Below are positions 47,814 to 56,516 of a stretch of DNA of 64,000 nt, piece by piece. The translations under genes and the position numbers were made by a program. The stretch comes from Micromonospora nigra (GTDB lineage: Bacteria > Actinomycetota > Actinomycetes > Mycobacteriales > Micromonosporaceae). Numbering within the stretch: position 1 is the first letter of the stretch; each line of letters begins with the position of its first letter. Where the stretch lies: assembly GCF_900091585.1 (NCBI RefSeq), contig NZ_FMHT01000003.1:5075501-5139500 (forward strand). Direction: 5' to 3'. A model generated the notes under the pieces. The model did no database searches. It was given only the letters and a program-made list of their open reading frames with translations, and was not told the origin of the DNA.

Positions 47814-50318
47814 CTACAGCTGCCCGACGTCCGTGATCCGCACGACCGCCGCGCCGGCCTCGTCGGAGGCGGCCAGGTCGACCTCGGCGCTGATGCCCCA
47901 GTCGTGGTCGCCGTCGGGGTCGTCGAGGATCTGCCGCACCGTCCAGCGCTCCCGGCCCTGCTCGATCATGAGCAGCGCCGGCCCGCGCGCGTCCGGCCCC
48001 ACCCCGATCGCGTCGTACGACTCGAAGTACGGCTCCAGCGCGTCGGCCCACGCGTCGGCGTCCCACCCGGACGCGGCATCCAGCTCGCCGAGCAGGTCCC
48101 AGCGGCGCAGCGCGGCCAGCTCGACCCGACGGAACAGCGCGTTGCGCACCAGCACCCGGAAAGCTCGGGCGTTGCGGGTGACCGCCGCCGGCCGGTCGTC
48201 CAGCGACGAGGCCACGTCCGCCACGTCGGACGGGTTGCGCAGCCGCTCCCACTCGTCGATCAGGCTGGAGTCGACCTGCCGGACCAGCTCGCCCAGCCAC
48301 TCGATGAGGTCGACCAGCTCCTCGGTCTTGGCGTCCTCGGGAACGGTCTGCCGCAGCGTCTTGTACGCGTCGGCGAGGTACCGCAGCACGAGGCCCTCGG
48401 AGCGGGTCAGCGAGTAGAACTGCACGTACTCGGTGAAGGTCATCGCCCGCTCGTACATGTCCCGGACGACGGACTTGGGGGAGAGCTGGTGGTCGGCGAC
48501 CCACGGGTGGCCCTGCCGGTACATTTCGTACGCCGCGTCCAGCAGCTCCGCGAGGGGCTTGGGCCAGGTGACCTCGTCGAGCAGTTCGAGGCGGGCCTCG
48601 TACTCGATGCCCTCGGCCTTCATCGCGGCGACCGCCTCGCCGCGGGCCTTGAACTGCTGGGCGGAGAGCACCTGACGCGGGTCGTCGAGGATCGACTCGA
48701 TCACCGACAGCACGTCCAACGCGTACGAGGGGGCCTCGACGTCGAGCAGCTCGATCGCGGCGAGGGCCAGTGGCGACAGCGGCTGGTTGAGGGCGAAGTC
48801 GAGCTGGAGGTCGACGGTGAGCCGGACCCGCCGGCCGGCCTCGTCCGGTTCGTCGAGCTGCTCGACGACGCCACCGGCCTTCAGTGCCCGGTAGATCGCG
48901 ATGGCCCGGCGGATGTGCCGGCGCTGGGCGGCGCGGTCCTCGTGGTTGTCGGTGAGCAGGTGCCGCATCGAGGCGAACGCGTCGCCGGGGCGGCCGATGA
49001 CGTTGAGCAGCATCGAGTGGCTGACCTGGAAGCTGGAGGTCAGCGGCTCCGGTTCGGCCTCGACCAGGCGCTGGAAGGTCGGCTCGCCCCAGCCGATCGA
49101 ACCCTCCGGCGGCTTCTTCTTGACGACCTTGCGGCGCTTGCGCGGGTCGTCGCCGGCCTTGGCCAGGGCCTTCTCGTTGTCGATGACGTGCTCGGGTGCC
49201 TGCACCACCACCCGGCCGAGGGTGTCGAACCCGGCTCGGCCGGCCCGCCCGGCGATCTGGTGGAACTCGCGGGCCTTGAGCAGCCGGGTCCGGACGCCGT
49301 CGTACTTGGACAGGCCGGTGAACAGCACCGTGCGGATCGGCACGTTGATGCCGACGCCGAGCGTGTCGGTGCCGCAGATGACCTTGAGGAGGCCGGCCTG
49401 GGCGAGGGTCTCCACCAGGCGGCGGTACTTGGGCAGCATGCCCGCGTGGTGCACCCCGATGCCGTGCCGGACCAGTCGGGACAGGGTCTTGCCGAAGCCG
49501 GAGGTGAACCGGAAGTTCCCGATCGCGGTGGCGATCATGTCCTTCTCGGCCCGGGTGCAGACGTTGACGCTCATCAGCGCCTGCGCGCGTTCCAGCGCGG
49601 CGGCCTGGGTGAAGTGCACGACGTACACCGGGGCCTGCTTGGTCTGCAGGAGTTCCTCCAGGGTCTCGTGCAGCGGCGTCATCGCGTACGAGAAGAGCAG
49701 CGGGACCGGCCGCTCGGCCGAGCGGACGACGGCGGTCGGCCGGCCGGTGCGCCGGGTCAGGTCGTCGACGAAGCGGGTGGTGTCGCCGAGCGTGGCCGAC
49801 ATCAGCACGAACTGCGCCTGCGGCAGCTCGATCAGCGGCACCTGCCACGCCCAGCCCCGGTCCGGCTCGGCATAGAAGTGGAACTCGTCCATGATCACCT
49901 GGCCGACGTCGGCCCGCGTGCCCTCGCGCAGCGCCAGGTTCGCCAGGATCTCCGCCGTGCAGCAGATGATCGGGGCGTCGGCGTTGACGCTGGCGTCGCC
50001 GGTGAGCATGCCGACGTTCTCCGCCCCGAACACCTCGCACAGGGCGAAGAACTTCTCCGACACCAGCGCCTTGATCGGCGCGGTGTAGAAGGTGGTGCGG
50101 TCGTCGGCCAGCGCCGTGAAGTGCGCCGCGATCGCCACCAGGCTCTTGCCGGAACCGGTCGGCGTATTCATGATCACGTTGGCGCCGGAGACGATCTCGA
50201 TGACCGCCTCCTCCTGGTGGGAGTAGAGGTCGAGGCCGCGCTCGGACGCCCAGCCGGCGAACGCGTCGAACAGGGTGTCGGGGTCGGCGCTCTTCGGCAG
50301 CGCGGCGGTGAGAGTCAT
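47814..50318 (-). CDS. Ski2-like DEAD/DEAH-box helicase with DUF3516-type C-terminus
   Basis: An 834-residue superfamily 2 helicase found in actinomycetes. Walker A is IMNTPTGSGKSLVAIAAHF (about 49), motif II is VIMDEFHFYAEPDRGWAW (DEFH rather than DEAH/DEVH), then SATLGDTTRFV, HHAGMLPKYRRLVETLAQAG and the motif VI region FHQIAGRAGRAGFDTLGRVV (about 340). The remaining roughly 450 residues are the helical DUF3516-like part. ATG 50318 was chosen over GTG 50345, since GGGGGCG precedes it. RNA or DNA substrate and partner are unknown. Confidence 0.9.
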   Translation of the reverse strand: MTLTAALPKSADPDTLFDAFAGWASERGLDLYSHQEEAVIEIVSGANVIMNTPTGSGKSLVAIAAHFTALADDRTTFYTAPIKALVSEKFFALCEVFGAENVGMLTGDASVNADAPIICCTAEILANLALREGTRADVGQVIMDEFHFYAEPDRGWAWQVPLIELPQAQFVLMSATLGDTTRFVDDLTRRTGRPTAVVRSAERPVPLLFSYAMTPLHETLEELLQTKQAPVYVVHFTQAAALERAQALMSVNVCTRAEKDMIATAIGNFRFTSGFGKTLSRLVRHGIGVHHAGMLPKYRRLVETLAQAGLLKVICGTDTLGVGINVPIRTVLFTGLSKYDGVRTRLLKAREFHQIAGRAGRAGFDTLGRVVVQAPEHVIDNEKALAKAGDDPRKRRKVVKKKPPEGSIGWGEPTFQRLVEAEPEPLTSSFQVSHSMLLNVIGRPGDAFASMRHLLTDNHEDRAAQRRHIRRAIAIYRALKAGGVVEQLDEPDEAGRRVRLTVDLQLDFALNQPLSPLALAAIELLDVEAPSYALDVLSVIESILDDPRQVLSAQQFKARGEAVAAMKAEGIEYEARLELLDEVTWPKPLAELLDAAYEMYRQGHPWVADHQLSPKSVVRDMYERAMTFTEYVQFYSLTRSEGLVLRYLADAYKTLRQTVPEDAKTEELVDLIEWLGELVRQVDSSLIDEWERLRNPSDVADVASSLDDRPAAVTRNARAFRVLVRNALFRRVELAALRRWDLLGELDAASGWDADAWADALEPYFESYDAIGVGPDARGPALLMIEQGRERWTVRQILDDPDGDHDWGISAEVDLAASDEAGAAVVRITDVGQL

Positions 50319-50436
50319 GGCGCCCCCATCGTGCCTGGCGCACACCCTTACGCGCCAACCCGTCCGCCGCCTGTCGACCGGGGCGGGCTCGTCGGCGGCG
50401 CCGGCACCGGGCGGTGCGCCGGCACGCCGCGCCGGA

Positions 50437-51153
50437 TCAGGCGCGGCGGTAGATCAGATCCGCGACGGGCCGCCCCGCGACGATCGCCCGACGCTCGAAC
50501 TTGGTGACCGGACGGTGCGGGGGGCGGGAGGCGAAGCCCTCGTGGGTGGCGACCAGGCCCGGATCGGCGTCCAGGGTCATGCGCATCGCCGTGGCGTACT
50601 CGGCCCAGTCGGTGGCGCAGTGCAGGACCCCGCCCGCGGCGAGCCGGGAGCGCAGCAGTGCCACGTGCCGGGGTTGGACGATCCGCCGCTTGTGGTGACG
50701 GGACTTCGGCCACGGGTCGGGAAAGAACACGTGCACCGCGTCCAGCGACCCGGGCGGCAGGCCCGCGACCAGGTCCAACGCGTCCCCCTCGGCGACCCGG
50801 ACGTTGGTCAGGGCCCGGCGTTCGGCGAGGTCCAACAGGTTCGCGATTCCCGGGGTGTGCACCTCGACCGCCAGATAGTCTCGACCCGGGTCGGCGGCGG
50901 CCATCGCGACGGTCGTGTCACCCATTCCGGAACCGATCTCCAACACCACCGGTGCCCGGCGGCCGAACAGCCCGGCCAGGTCGACAGGTGCGGCGTCGCC
51001 GCCCGGCACGGTCAGCCCGTGCAGCGGCCAGAGCCGCGCCAACGCGTCGGTCTGCCGGGTCGTCATCCGGCCGCGGCGCGGGTGGAAGGTGCGGATCGGC
51101 CGCGCGGGGTGCGACGCGCGGACGGCGGTGGGGCTCGGGTCGGTGGAGGTCAC
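50437..51153 (-). CDS. trmB: tRNA (guanine-N7-)-methyltransferase
   Basis: A 238-residue SAM enzyme that methylates G46 of tRNA. It shows the SAM loop VVLEIGSGMGDTTVAMAAAD (about 70), LAVEVHTPGIANLL, the catalytic signature FFPDPWPKSRHHKRRIVQP (about 143-161) and the C-terminal TKFERRAI. GTG 51153 was chosen because a TACGCT box ends 9 bases upstream; GTG 51174 would overlap that box. Divergent from the secreted protein/sortase pair. Confidence 0.93.
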   Translation of the reverse strand: MTSTDPSPTAVRASHPARPIRTFHPRRGRMTTRQTDALARLWPLHGLTVPGGDAAPVDLAGLFGRRAPVVLEIGSGMGDTTVAMAAADPGRDYLAVEVHTPGIANLLDLAERRALTNVRVAEGDALDLVAGLPPGSLDAVHVFFPDPWPKSRHHKRRIVQPRHVALLRSRLAAGGVLHCATDWAEYATAMRMTLDADPGLVATHEGFASRPPHRPVTKFERRAIVAGRPVADLIYRRA

Positions 51154-51162
51154 AGCAAACCG

Positions 51163-51168
51163 AGCGTA
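51163..51168 (-). promoter_or_regulatory. -10-like hexamer of trmB
   Basis: TACGCT on the minus strand, ending 9 bases before GTG 51153, with no Shine-Dalgarno sequence in the gap. Confidence 0.4.
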
Positions 51169-51290
51169 CGCCACGGCCGGAGCCGATCGGATGTGATGTA
51201 CGACGAGGGGTGGGAGAATCCACCCCGTACGGCAGACCGGGCGTCCGGGCGGCGTCCGGCCACAGCTCCGGCGCGCCGGAAGGGGGCATC

Positions 51291-51845
51291 GTGCCAGTGA
51301 CCCGCGTACGCCTGGCGCTGACGGCGGCCGCCCTGCTCACCGGTCCGCTCGTCGCCGCCGCGCTGCCCGTGGCCCCGGCGCTGGCCGGCGCCGCACGGTT
51401 CGCGGCCCCCGCCGCGCAGCCCGTCCCCGGGCCGAACGTCTTCGTCGAGGTGAGCCCCAGCATGGTGGAGCCCGGCTACCTGGTCGGCCTGCGGGCCAGT
51501 TGCCGGGACAACTCCGTCGGCGCGACGGTCGTGTCGGACGCCTTCGGCCGGGTGGCCGTCTATCCGCAGCGCGGGCTGCTGACCGGCACCGCCCAGGTGC
51601 ACGAGCGGACCCTGCCGGGCAACTACCGGGTCAAGCTGGAATGCCGCGGCGGGGAGACGGCCTCGACCATGGTGCAGGTGGTCCGCCAGGTGAAGCCGAG
51701 CCGGGGCCCGGCGACCGGGTTCGGCGGCGCGGCCGGCGGGGTCACCGGCGGCCTGCTCGTACCCGGCGGACTGGCGTTGACCATCACCGGCGTGGTGCTC
51801 GGCGTGGCGGCCTCGCGCCGGTCCCGGGGCGCGGCCAGGGGCTGA
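51291..51845 (+). CDS. Secreted, C-terminally anchored protein next to a sortase
   Basis: A 184-residue protein with an N-terminal signal (VTRVRLALTAAALLTGPLVA and on to APALAGA), a short beta-sandwich-like middle (VFVEVSPSMVEPGYLVGLRA, YRVKLECRGG), then SRGPATGFGGAAGG, a hydrophobic span (LVPGGLALTITGVVLGVAA) and a basic end (SRRSRG). The order of polar motif, hydrophobic span and Arg tail is that of a sorting signal, but no LPXTG is present. GTG 51291 follows AGGGGG. Eight bases separate it from the sortase gene, so they are one operon; it is the likely substrate or partner (inference). Confidence 0.78.
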   Translation: MPVTRVRLALTAAALLTGPLVAAALPVAPALAGAARFAAPAAQPVPGPNVFVEVSPSMVEPGYLVGLRASCRDNSVGATVVSDAFGRVAVYPQRGLLTGTAQVHERTLPGNYRVKLECRGGETASTMVQVVRQVKPSRGPATGFGGAAGGVTGGLLVPGGLALTITGVVLGVAASRRSRGAARG

Positions 51846-51853
51846 GGGGCCAC

Positions 51854-52534
51854 ATGGACACCTCCCGAACCCCGGCTCCGGGCGTGGCCGCGCGACGACG
51901 GCGGGAGGGTGGGCGCAGCCCCTGGTCGGTGCCGCTGGCCGTGTTGCTGGTGCTGGTCGGCGTCTTCGCCACCGGGGCGGGCCTCGGCCGCTCGGTCGGC
52001 CCACTGGACTGGGCGGCCTCCGGCGGCCACCGGGCGCAGACCGGCGGTTCGGGCGGGGCGGGCACGATGGCCGCGAGCCGACCGGTGAGCCTCGCGGTGC
52101 CGGCGATCGACGTACGCGCTCCGGTCGCCCCGGTGGGGCAGGCCCGGGACGGCTCGATCGCCGTCCCGCCGTTGGAGCGGCATCACGAGACCGGCTGGTA
52201 CGACCGGGGGCCGACCCCGGGCGAGCCAGGCTGGGCGGTGATCGTGGGGCACGTGGACACCAGGAGCGGGCCGTCGGTCTTCCACGACCTGGGCCGGTTG
52301 CGCCCCGGGGACCCGATCGAGGTCACCCGGGCCGACGGATCGGTCGTGGTGTTCAGCGTCGACTCGGTGGAGCACTTCCCCAAGGACCGGCTCCCCGCCG
52401 AGCGCGTGTACGGCGACGAGGGTCCGCCCGGCCTCCGCCTGATCACCTGCGGCGGTGACTGGGTCGGTGGAGGCACCGGCTACGCCGACAACGTCATCGC
52501 CTTCGCCAGCCTGCTCTCCTCGCGCGCTCCCTGA
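51854..52534 (+). CDS. Class F sortase
   Basis: A 226-residue membrane-anchored transpeptidase: N-terminal hydrophobic anchor (VPLAVLLVLVGVFATGAGLG, about 28-47), a Gly/Ser/Ala linker and then the sortase barrel. Catalytic His is in VIVGHVDTRSGPSVFHDLGR (about 134) and Cys in GLRLITCGGDW (about 201). The stretch after Cys reads VGGGTGYADNVIAFA, with no Arg between Cys and DNV, so the catalytic Arg cannot be placed by eye. Located directly behind a secreted protein gene with a sorting-like tail. Confidence 0.88.
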   Translation: MDTSRTPAPGVAARRRREGGRSPWSVPLAVLLVLVGVFATGAGLGRSVGPLDWAASGGHRAQTGGSGGAGTMAASRPVSLAVPAIDVRAPVAPVGQARDGSIAVPPLERHHETGWYDRGPTPGEPGWAVIVGHVDTRSGPSVFHDLGRLRPGDPIEVTRADGSVVVFSVDSVEHFPKDRLPAERVYGDEGPPGLRLITCGGDWVGGGTGYADNVIAFASLLSSRAP

Positions 52535-52605
52535 GCGTCTCCCACCTGCCGCCATCGCGGACTGGTTCGGCATCGATGGTGACAGGTGACAGTGACAGAC
52601 GAACG

Positions 52606-52634
52606 ATGGGTCCGGGCAGTTCGCCCGGACCCAT
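52606..52634. terminator. Hairpin terminator between convergent genes
   Basis: ATGGGTCCGGGC (52606-52617) pairs perfectly with GCCCGGACCCAT (52623-52634) around a 5-base loop. It lies between the sortase stop and the secreted protein stop and can serve both. Confidence 0.7.
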
Positions 52635-52651
52635 CAGGTACACGTGCGGGG

Positions 52652-53692
52652 TCAGCTGACGTAGTTGCCGAAGTAGCCCCGGCTGTCACCGTTGCCGTAG
52701 ACCACCTGGGTCGAGGTCCGGTAGGCCCGGTCGGCGGTGAACCAGCTCACGATCGGCAACTCGGCGGTCTTCCAGGTGGTCGACAACTGGGTGAAGAACC
52801 GGCCGTCGGGTTGGTTGTTCCAGGTGCGGTAGCCAGCCAGAGGAGGGCTCGTGCTCACGTGCTCCATGCCGAACGCCTCACCGAGAACGGTCAGGCGGAT
52901 GTTCTGGACGACCGCCGGGTTCGGCGCTCCTCCGGAGCGCTTGAACACCTTGGAGTTGTGGTAGCAGAAGTCGGTCTTCATGTCGTAGCGCGCTACTTCA
53001 CGGTAGCTGCCGAGGAAGGCAGCCAGGATTGGGAACGTGTAGGTGGCGATCTTGCAGGGTGCGTAGATGGTGCCTCCGGCGGAGGCGATCGGTGCGCTGC
53101 CGCGCGGGTCGTCGGCGATGTACTTGGAGGTCGTGCCCGCAACGAACGTGACGCTGTTGCACGGGTCGTTGACGAACCGCCAGTAGTTGTCACCGGTCAG
53201 GCCGAAACTGCTCGCGAGGCTTCTGGCCTGCGCCCTGCTCAGGTTGGTGGAGCCCCCGCAGTTGTGTGAGGTGGGGGAGGTGATGGTGACCGTCACGGTG
53301 TAGCCGTACCCGGAGTTGTCGCTGTAGAGGCTGTCGCCGAAGAAAAAGGCGAGCGTGCCCCAGGTCGTGGCGGTCTTGGCGACCGGGGCGCCGTAGGTGA
53401 AGTCCGTGGTGCCGATCCTCGAGTGCAGGCCCTCGCCCGGCGTCCGGTTCGACGGCCGGCCGCTGTAGAAGTAGCAGAGGCCGGACGCGCTCACCGAGAC
53501 CTTTTCATTCTTGTAGACCTTCAGGCCGGTGCTCTTCACATTGCCGAAGCAGTCGACGACGCCGGTCCAGGTACGGGTGATGGCGTTGGCGGCAGCGGGC
53601 TTCGCCGCCGGCAGCGCCACCGCCACGACGAGCGTGGACAAGAGCCCCAGAATCGCGAGGGCCGCAATTCTGCCACTCAGCCTTCCTGACAT
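52652..53692 (-). CDS. Secreted protein of unknown family (346 aa)
   Basis: Signal peptide MSGRLSGRIAALAILGLLST continuing to about AAAN (residue 37). The mature part has few Lys/Glu and many Ser/Thr/Tyr/Gly residues, and several Cys that could form disulfides (VVDCFGN, LCYFYS, HNCGGST, NDPCNS, YAPCKI, DFCYHN). It seems to have an N-terminal beta-rich part (residues 40-140) and a C-terminal part ending GNGDSRGYFGNYVS. I recognise no enzyme motif. AAGGGA lies upstream of ATG 53692. It is divergent from an unusual LysR protein that may control it. Confidence 0.7.
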   Translation of the reverse strand: MSGRLSGRIAALAILGLLSTLVVAVALPAAKPAAANAITRTWTGVVDCFGNVKSTGLKVYKNEKVSVSASGLCYFYSGRPSNRTPGEGLHSRIGTTDFTYGAPVAKTATTWGTLAFFFGDSLYSDNSGYGYTVTVTITSPTSHNCGGSTNLSRAQARSLASSFGLTGDNYWRFVNDPCNSVTFVAGTTSKYIADDPRGSAPIASAGGTIYAPCKIATYTFPILAAFLGSYREVARYDMKTDFCYHNSKVFKRSGGAPNPAVVQNIRLTVLGEAFGMEHVSTSPPLAGYRTWNNQPDGRFFTQLSTTWKTAELPIVSWFTADRAYRTSTQVVYGNGDSRGYFGNYVS

Positions 53693-54045
53693 GGAGGATC
53701 CCTTCGGAGATGTGGGAGGGTTCGCCACCGGCTCGGTCGAGCCTCGGCGGCACCGGGATGGAACTACCGGAGTGGTGATTCAACAAGTGCCGGGCCGGAC
53801 GCTCTGACTATTTGCCGGCGTCACCTGCTGCCAGATTTATTGGAGCAGATCCCGGTTGCTCGGAGGGAATACCAAAGAGGTGCGGCGCCCATACCAACCG
53901 TGGTGGCGCCGGGCCGGGCCGGCCTTGCCGGGGGCGCATGGCCGCTCGGTGCCCGGGGCGGCAAACGGATCAGCGCCCTCCGCCCGGTCGGACCCCGCTC
54001 CGAGTGGGTGGAGGGCGCAGGCCGCTCGGCATACAGTCTCCAGTC
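53693..54045. promoter_or_regulatory. 353-base divergent control region
   Basis: Gap between the secreted protein gene and the two-HTH LysR gene. It is more AT-rich than its surroundings around 53800-53880. It contains the LysR -10-like box near its right end and a short ACCA-N4-TGGT inverted repeat near 53900. No gene is seen in it. Confidence 0.4.
54032..54037 (+). promoter_or_regulatory. -10-like hexamer of the two-HTH LysR gene
   Basis: TACAGT ends 8 bases before the GTG start at 54046; no ribosome site lies between. Confidence 0.4.
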
Positions 54046-55257
54046 GTGGACAGTGGGGATCTGCGGCTGCTGCTCGGGGTGGCGGAGGGCGTTGACGTAC
54101 CGGCCCTCGCGGAGGACCTGGGAGTGAGTGCGACCACGGTGCGTCGGCGACTCAGGCGCCTGTGCGGTCCGGGGGCAGCCGGATGGCTGCGGTACTCCGA
54201 AACGGATGGCTACGCGGTGACCGATCGGGGCCAGGCCGCAGTGGGCCCGGCCAAGAAGGCGGTCACAGCCCTGGACCGGATCGCCGGGTCCCTCGGCGTC
54301 GACGAGGTGTCACTGGCCCACGTCGAGCTGATCATGGCGGTGGTCGCGGCCGGGTCGATAAGTAGGGCCGCCCGTCGACTGCAGCTGCCACAGTCCTCGG
54401 TCAGTGCCAAGGTGTCCCGCGTCGAGGAACGGTGGGCAACCACGCTGTTCGTCCGGGATCCGACCGGGGTGCTCTGTACGGCGCCGCTGGCCAAACTGCT
54501 GCCGCAGATGGCTCTGCTTGAGCAGGCGGTCGCCCGGTTGTCCAGGAGCCGGCCGGGTGACGTTCCGGACGGACCCGTGACCGTGCCGGGTTTCGAACTG
54601 GCCGTCGAAATAGGGTTCCTGGGCCTCATCGACGCGCTTTCCGCGGATGGTCTGAACGTTCGCCAGCATGTCATCGACATACCCAACCGAGTGTGGACCC
54701 GGGCGATGTGTCAGGCCGACATCTGTATCTATCTGGATCTTCCGATGGTTCGCCTGCCGGTGCCCGCCGACCACGAGACCACCGTCGCGTTCGCCGACCC
54801 GGTGTACGCCTTCCTCCCGGCGGGACTCGCCGCCGGGCGGTCGTCGGTGGGGCTGGGCGAGCTGGCAGACCAGGACTGGATCACCGGTGCGGTGGGTAGC
54901 CGCAACCACAGTTCGGTACTGGCACTGTGCCGGGCGGCGGGCTTCGAACCCGCGGTGAAGTTCACCTCTCCCCACACCATGTACGCCCGGCGCCTCCTCG
55001 AGGCTGGCCTCGCGGTCGCCCTGACCAGCGCGACCTTCGCCCCTGGTCCGGCCGTGCACGCGGTGCGACTGGCCGAGGACGTCGAGGTGCGGGTGACCGT
55101 CGGCTGGCGACGCGGCGGTACCGCGACGGACGTCGCCCACCGGATCGTCCACTGGCTGCGCAACTCCCACGTCCGCCGCCTCTCCGACATCCGTCCGGAA
55201 CTCCTCGCCGAGATGCGGGCCGATCCCGACCGCTGGCCCCACCTCGTCGAGGTGTGA
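54046..55257 (+). CDS. LysR-type regulator with an extra N-terminal HTH domain
   Basis: A 403-residue regulator. Residues about 3-75 form a first winged HTH (LLLGVAEGVDVPALAEDLGV then SATTVRRRLRRL, closing with YSETDGYAVTDRGQAAV). Residues about 85-145 form a LysR HTH (HVELIMAVVAAGSISRAARR then SSVSAKVSRVEERW), followed by a LysR-like ligand-binding domain (about 180-380). LysR proteins normally have about 300 residues and a single HTH. GTG 54046 is preferred because the first HTH starts at once and a TACAGT box lies upstream. Likely regulates the divergent secreted protein gene. Confidence 0.82.
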   Translation: MDSGDLRLLLGVAEGVDVPALAEDLGVSATTVRRRLRRLCGPGAAGWLRYSETDGYAVTDRGQAAVGPAKKAVTALDRIAGSLGVDEVSLAHVELIMAVVAAGSISRAARRLQLPQSSVSAKVSRVEERWATTLFVRDPTGVLCTAPLAKLLPQMALLEQAVARLSRSRPGDVPDGPVTVPGFELAVEIGFLGLIDALSADGLNVRQHVIDIPNRVWTRAMCQADICIYLDLPMVRLPVPADHETTVAFADPVYAFLPAGLAAGRSSVGLGELADQDWITGAVGSRNHSSVLALCRAAGFEPAVKFTSPHTMYARRLLEAGLAVALTSATFAPGPAVHAVRLAEDVEVRVTVGWRRGGTATDVAHRIVHWLRNSHVRRLSDIRPELLAEMRADPDRWPHLVEV

Positions 55258-55398
55258 CGGTGGCGCGGCTGATCGCCGGGTAGCATGCGCGCGTTATGTC
55301 GGGACCAGCGGTGGTCTCGGGGTCAGCCCCGGATCGACGCGGCCCGCTCCGGGTCGGGGCGGTTGTCGGCGTGGTGGTGCGACGCCGGGGCGGAGGAT
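55258..55398. other. Intergenic stretch at the probable left edge of the mobile element
   Basis: Nothing convincing is seen here. The boundary between the chromosome-like genes and the mobile element should fall in or near this stretch, but no att-like duplication or tRNA gene is visible. Confidence 0.3.
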
Positions 55399-55620
55399 CT
55401 AGCTCCGGTCGCGAGCGGGAGTGACCTGTTGGACGACCTCGAACTCCAGGAGGGTGGCTCCGGAGGCGACCGGGGGACGCTGCTGTTCACCGGGCGCGGA
55501 GGCGTGGGCGGCGCGGGACGGGCCGCTGGCCCAGGCCTGGTACGCCTCCTCCAACTCCCGCCCATGCGGCGGTAGTCCGCCCAGGGCTCTGTACGTCGCC
55601 CGGTCACAGCGAACGTCCAA
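55399..55620 (-). CDS. Possible small protein (73 aa), TTG start
   Basis: The frame reads LDVRCDRATYRALGGLPPHG followed by RELEEAYQAWAS and ends VVQQVTPARDRS. Its mixed composition looks protein-like, unlike the arginine-rich shadow frames around it. The only start is TTG 55620, without a ribosome site. It is in the same frame as the DUF2637-like gene and follows that gene's stop by 48 bases, so it may be a remnant of a longer protein or a separate small gene. Confidence 0.3.
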   Translation of the reverse strand: MDVRCDRATYRALGGLPPHGRELEEAYQAWASGPSRAAHASAPGEQQRPPVASGATLLEFEVVQQVTPARDRS

Positions 55621-55625
55621 CGCGA

Positions 55626-55660
55626 GCCGGCCCCGCTCCCAGGCAGGGAACGGGGCCGGC
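55626..55660 (-). terminator. Hairpin after the DUF2637-like gene
   Basis: GCCGGCCCCG (55626-55635) pairs with CGGGGCCGGC (55651-55660), and TCCC/GGGA extend the stem inward. It is placed 8 bases beyond the DUF2637-like stop. Confidence 0.5.
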
Positions 55661-55668
55661 GGGGTGGG

Positions 55669-56499
55669 TCAGCTCGGCTGCGTGGTCAGCACCCGCAGCT
55701 TCGGCGGGTCGGCCGGCTTCGGGGCGGTCGCGGCGAGCGCATCGCGCAGCGTCCGGCGCGGGACACCGATCAGCTCAGCGATATTCGCCTGCGACCGGGC
55801 GGGGTTCTCGGCGTTGAACGCCTCGGCGCGACGGCGGATCTCCGGGTACCGGTTCGGGTCGCCGGGCTCGGGCAGGGGAGCGAAGTTGTTGAGCGCGGTC
55901 ACCATGCGCGGGTCAGTCGGGGCCTCGGGCTCCGGGGCCTCGTCCTGCCCGCTGTGTGAGTTGCTGACGGGCTCTACCGGCTCGGGGGTGGCGTCGGCTG
56001 GGGCTGGCTCGACGATGGGCTGAGCATTCGTCTCAGCGGGCACGCGAAGCTCTTCGGCCCACTCGTCCCAATCGGCCTCGGTGGGCGACTCCTCGGCAAC
56101 CCGCCCGCGCTTGTTCGCAGTCAGGATCAGCGCCGCCGAGCAGACCGCGAGCAGTCCGTCTACCGCCAGCGGCCCGTACGCGACGGTCACCGGATCCTCC
56201 CCGTAATGCTCGAACAGCCCCGACATGTGCCGGTAGGACACCACTGCGGCGACCAGGGCCACACCGCCGACGCCAACGAACCGCAGCGCGGCGTACCCGA
56301 TACCGCGCGGGAACACCACCCGCGCCAACACCTCGATACCGACGAAGAGCAGCACAGGCCAGGCGACGGAGAAGACCACCTTCAGCCACGACGGGTCACC
56401 AGCGATGTAGGAATGGGCGACGTTCGCGGCGATCGACAGCGCGCCGCCGAGGATCGCGCCGAAGTAGGCCCAGCCGCGGCCGGTGGGGGTGGGAGACAT
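55669..56499 (-). CDS. DUF2637-like membrane protein with C-terminal HTH
   Basis: A 276-residue protein. Residues about 8-125 hold four hydrophobic spans (WAYFGAILGGALSIAANVAH, VVFSVAWPVLLFVGIEVLAR and others), the pattern of DUF2637 proteins common on actinomycete conjugative elements and prophages. A Pro/Glu-rich linker leads to a C-terminal helix-turn-helix (RSQANIAELIGVPRRTLRDA, about residues 240-260). ATG 56499 has AAAGGA 6 bases before it. In such elements these proteins are linked to transfer (Spd-like); here the role is inferred. Confidence 0.8.
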   Translation of the reverse strand: MSPTPTGRGWAYFGAILGGALSIAANVAHSYIAGDPSWLKVVFSVAWPVLLFVGIEVLARVVFPRGIGYAALRFVGVGGVALVAAVVSYRHMSGLFEHYGEDPVTVAYGPLAVDGLLAVCSAALILTANKRGRVAEESPTEADWDEWAEELRVPAETNAQPIVEPAPADATPEPVEPVSNSHSGQDEAPEPEAPTDPRMVTALNNFAPLPEPGDPNRYPEIRRRAEAFNAENPARSQANIAELIGVPRRTLRDALAATAPKPADPPKLRVLTTQPS

Positions 56500-56516
56500 G
56501 GGGAGTCCTTTCGGGG

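Noticed and set aside
55258..55668. att site or tRNA gene at the element edge
   Set aside because: No cloverleaf-like sequence, no integrase gene and no direct repeat partner could be seen; the other end of the element is outside the window.
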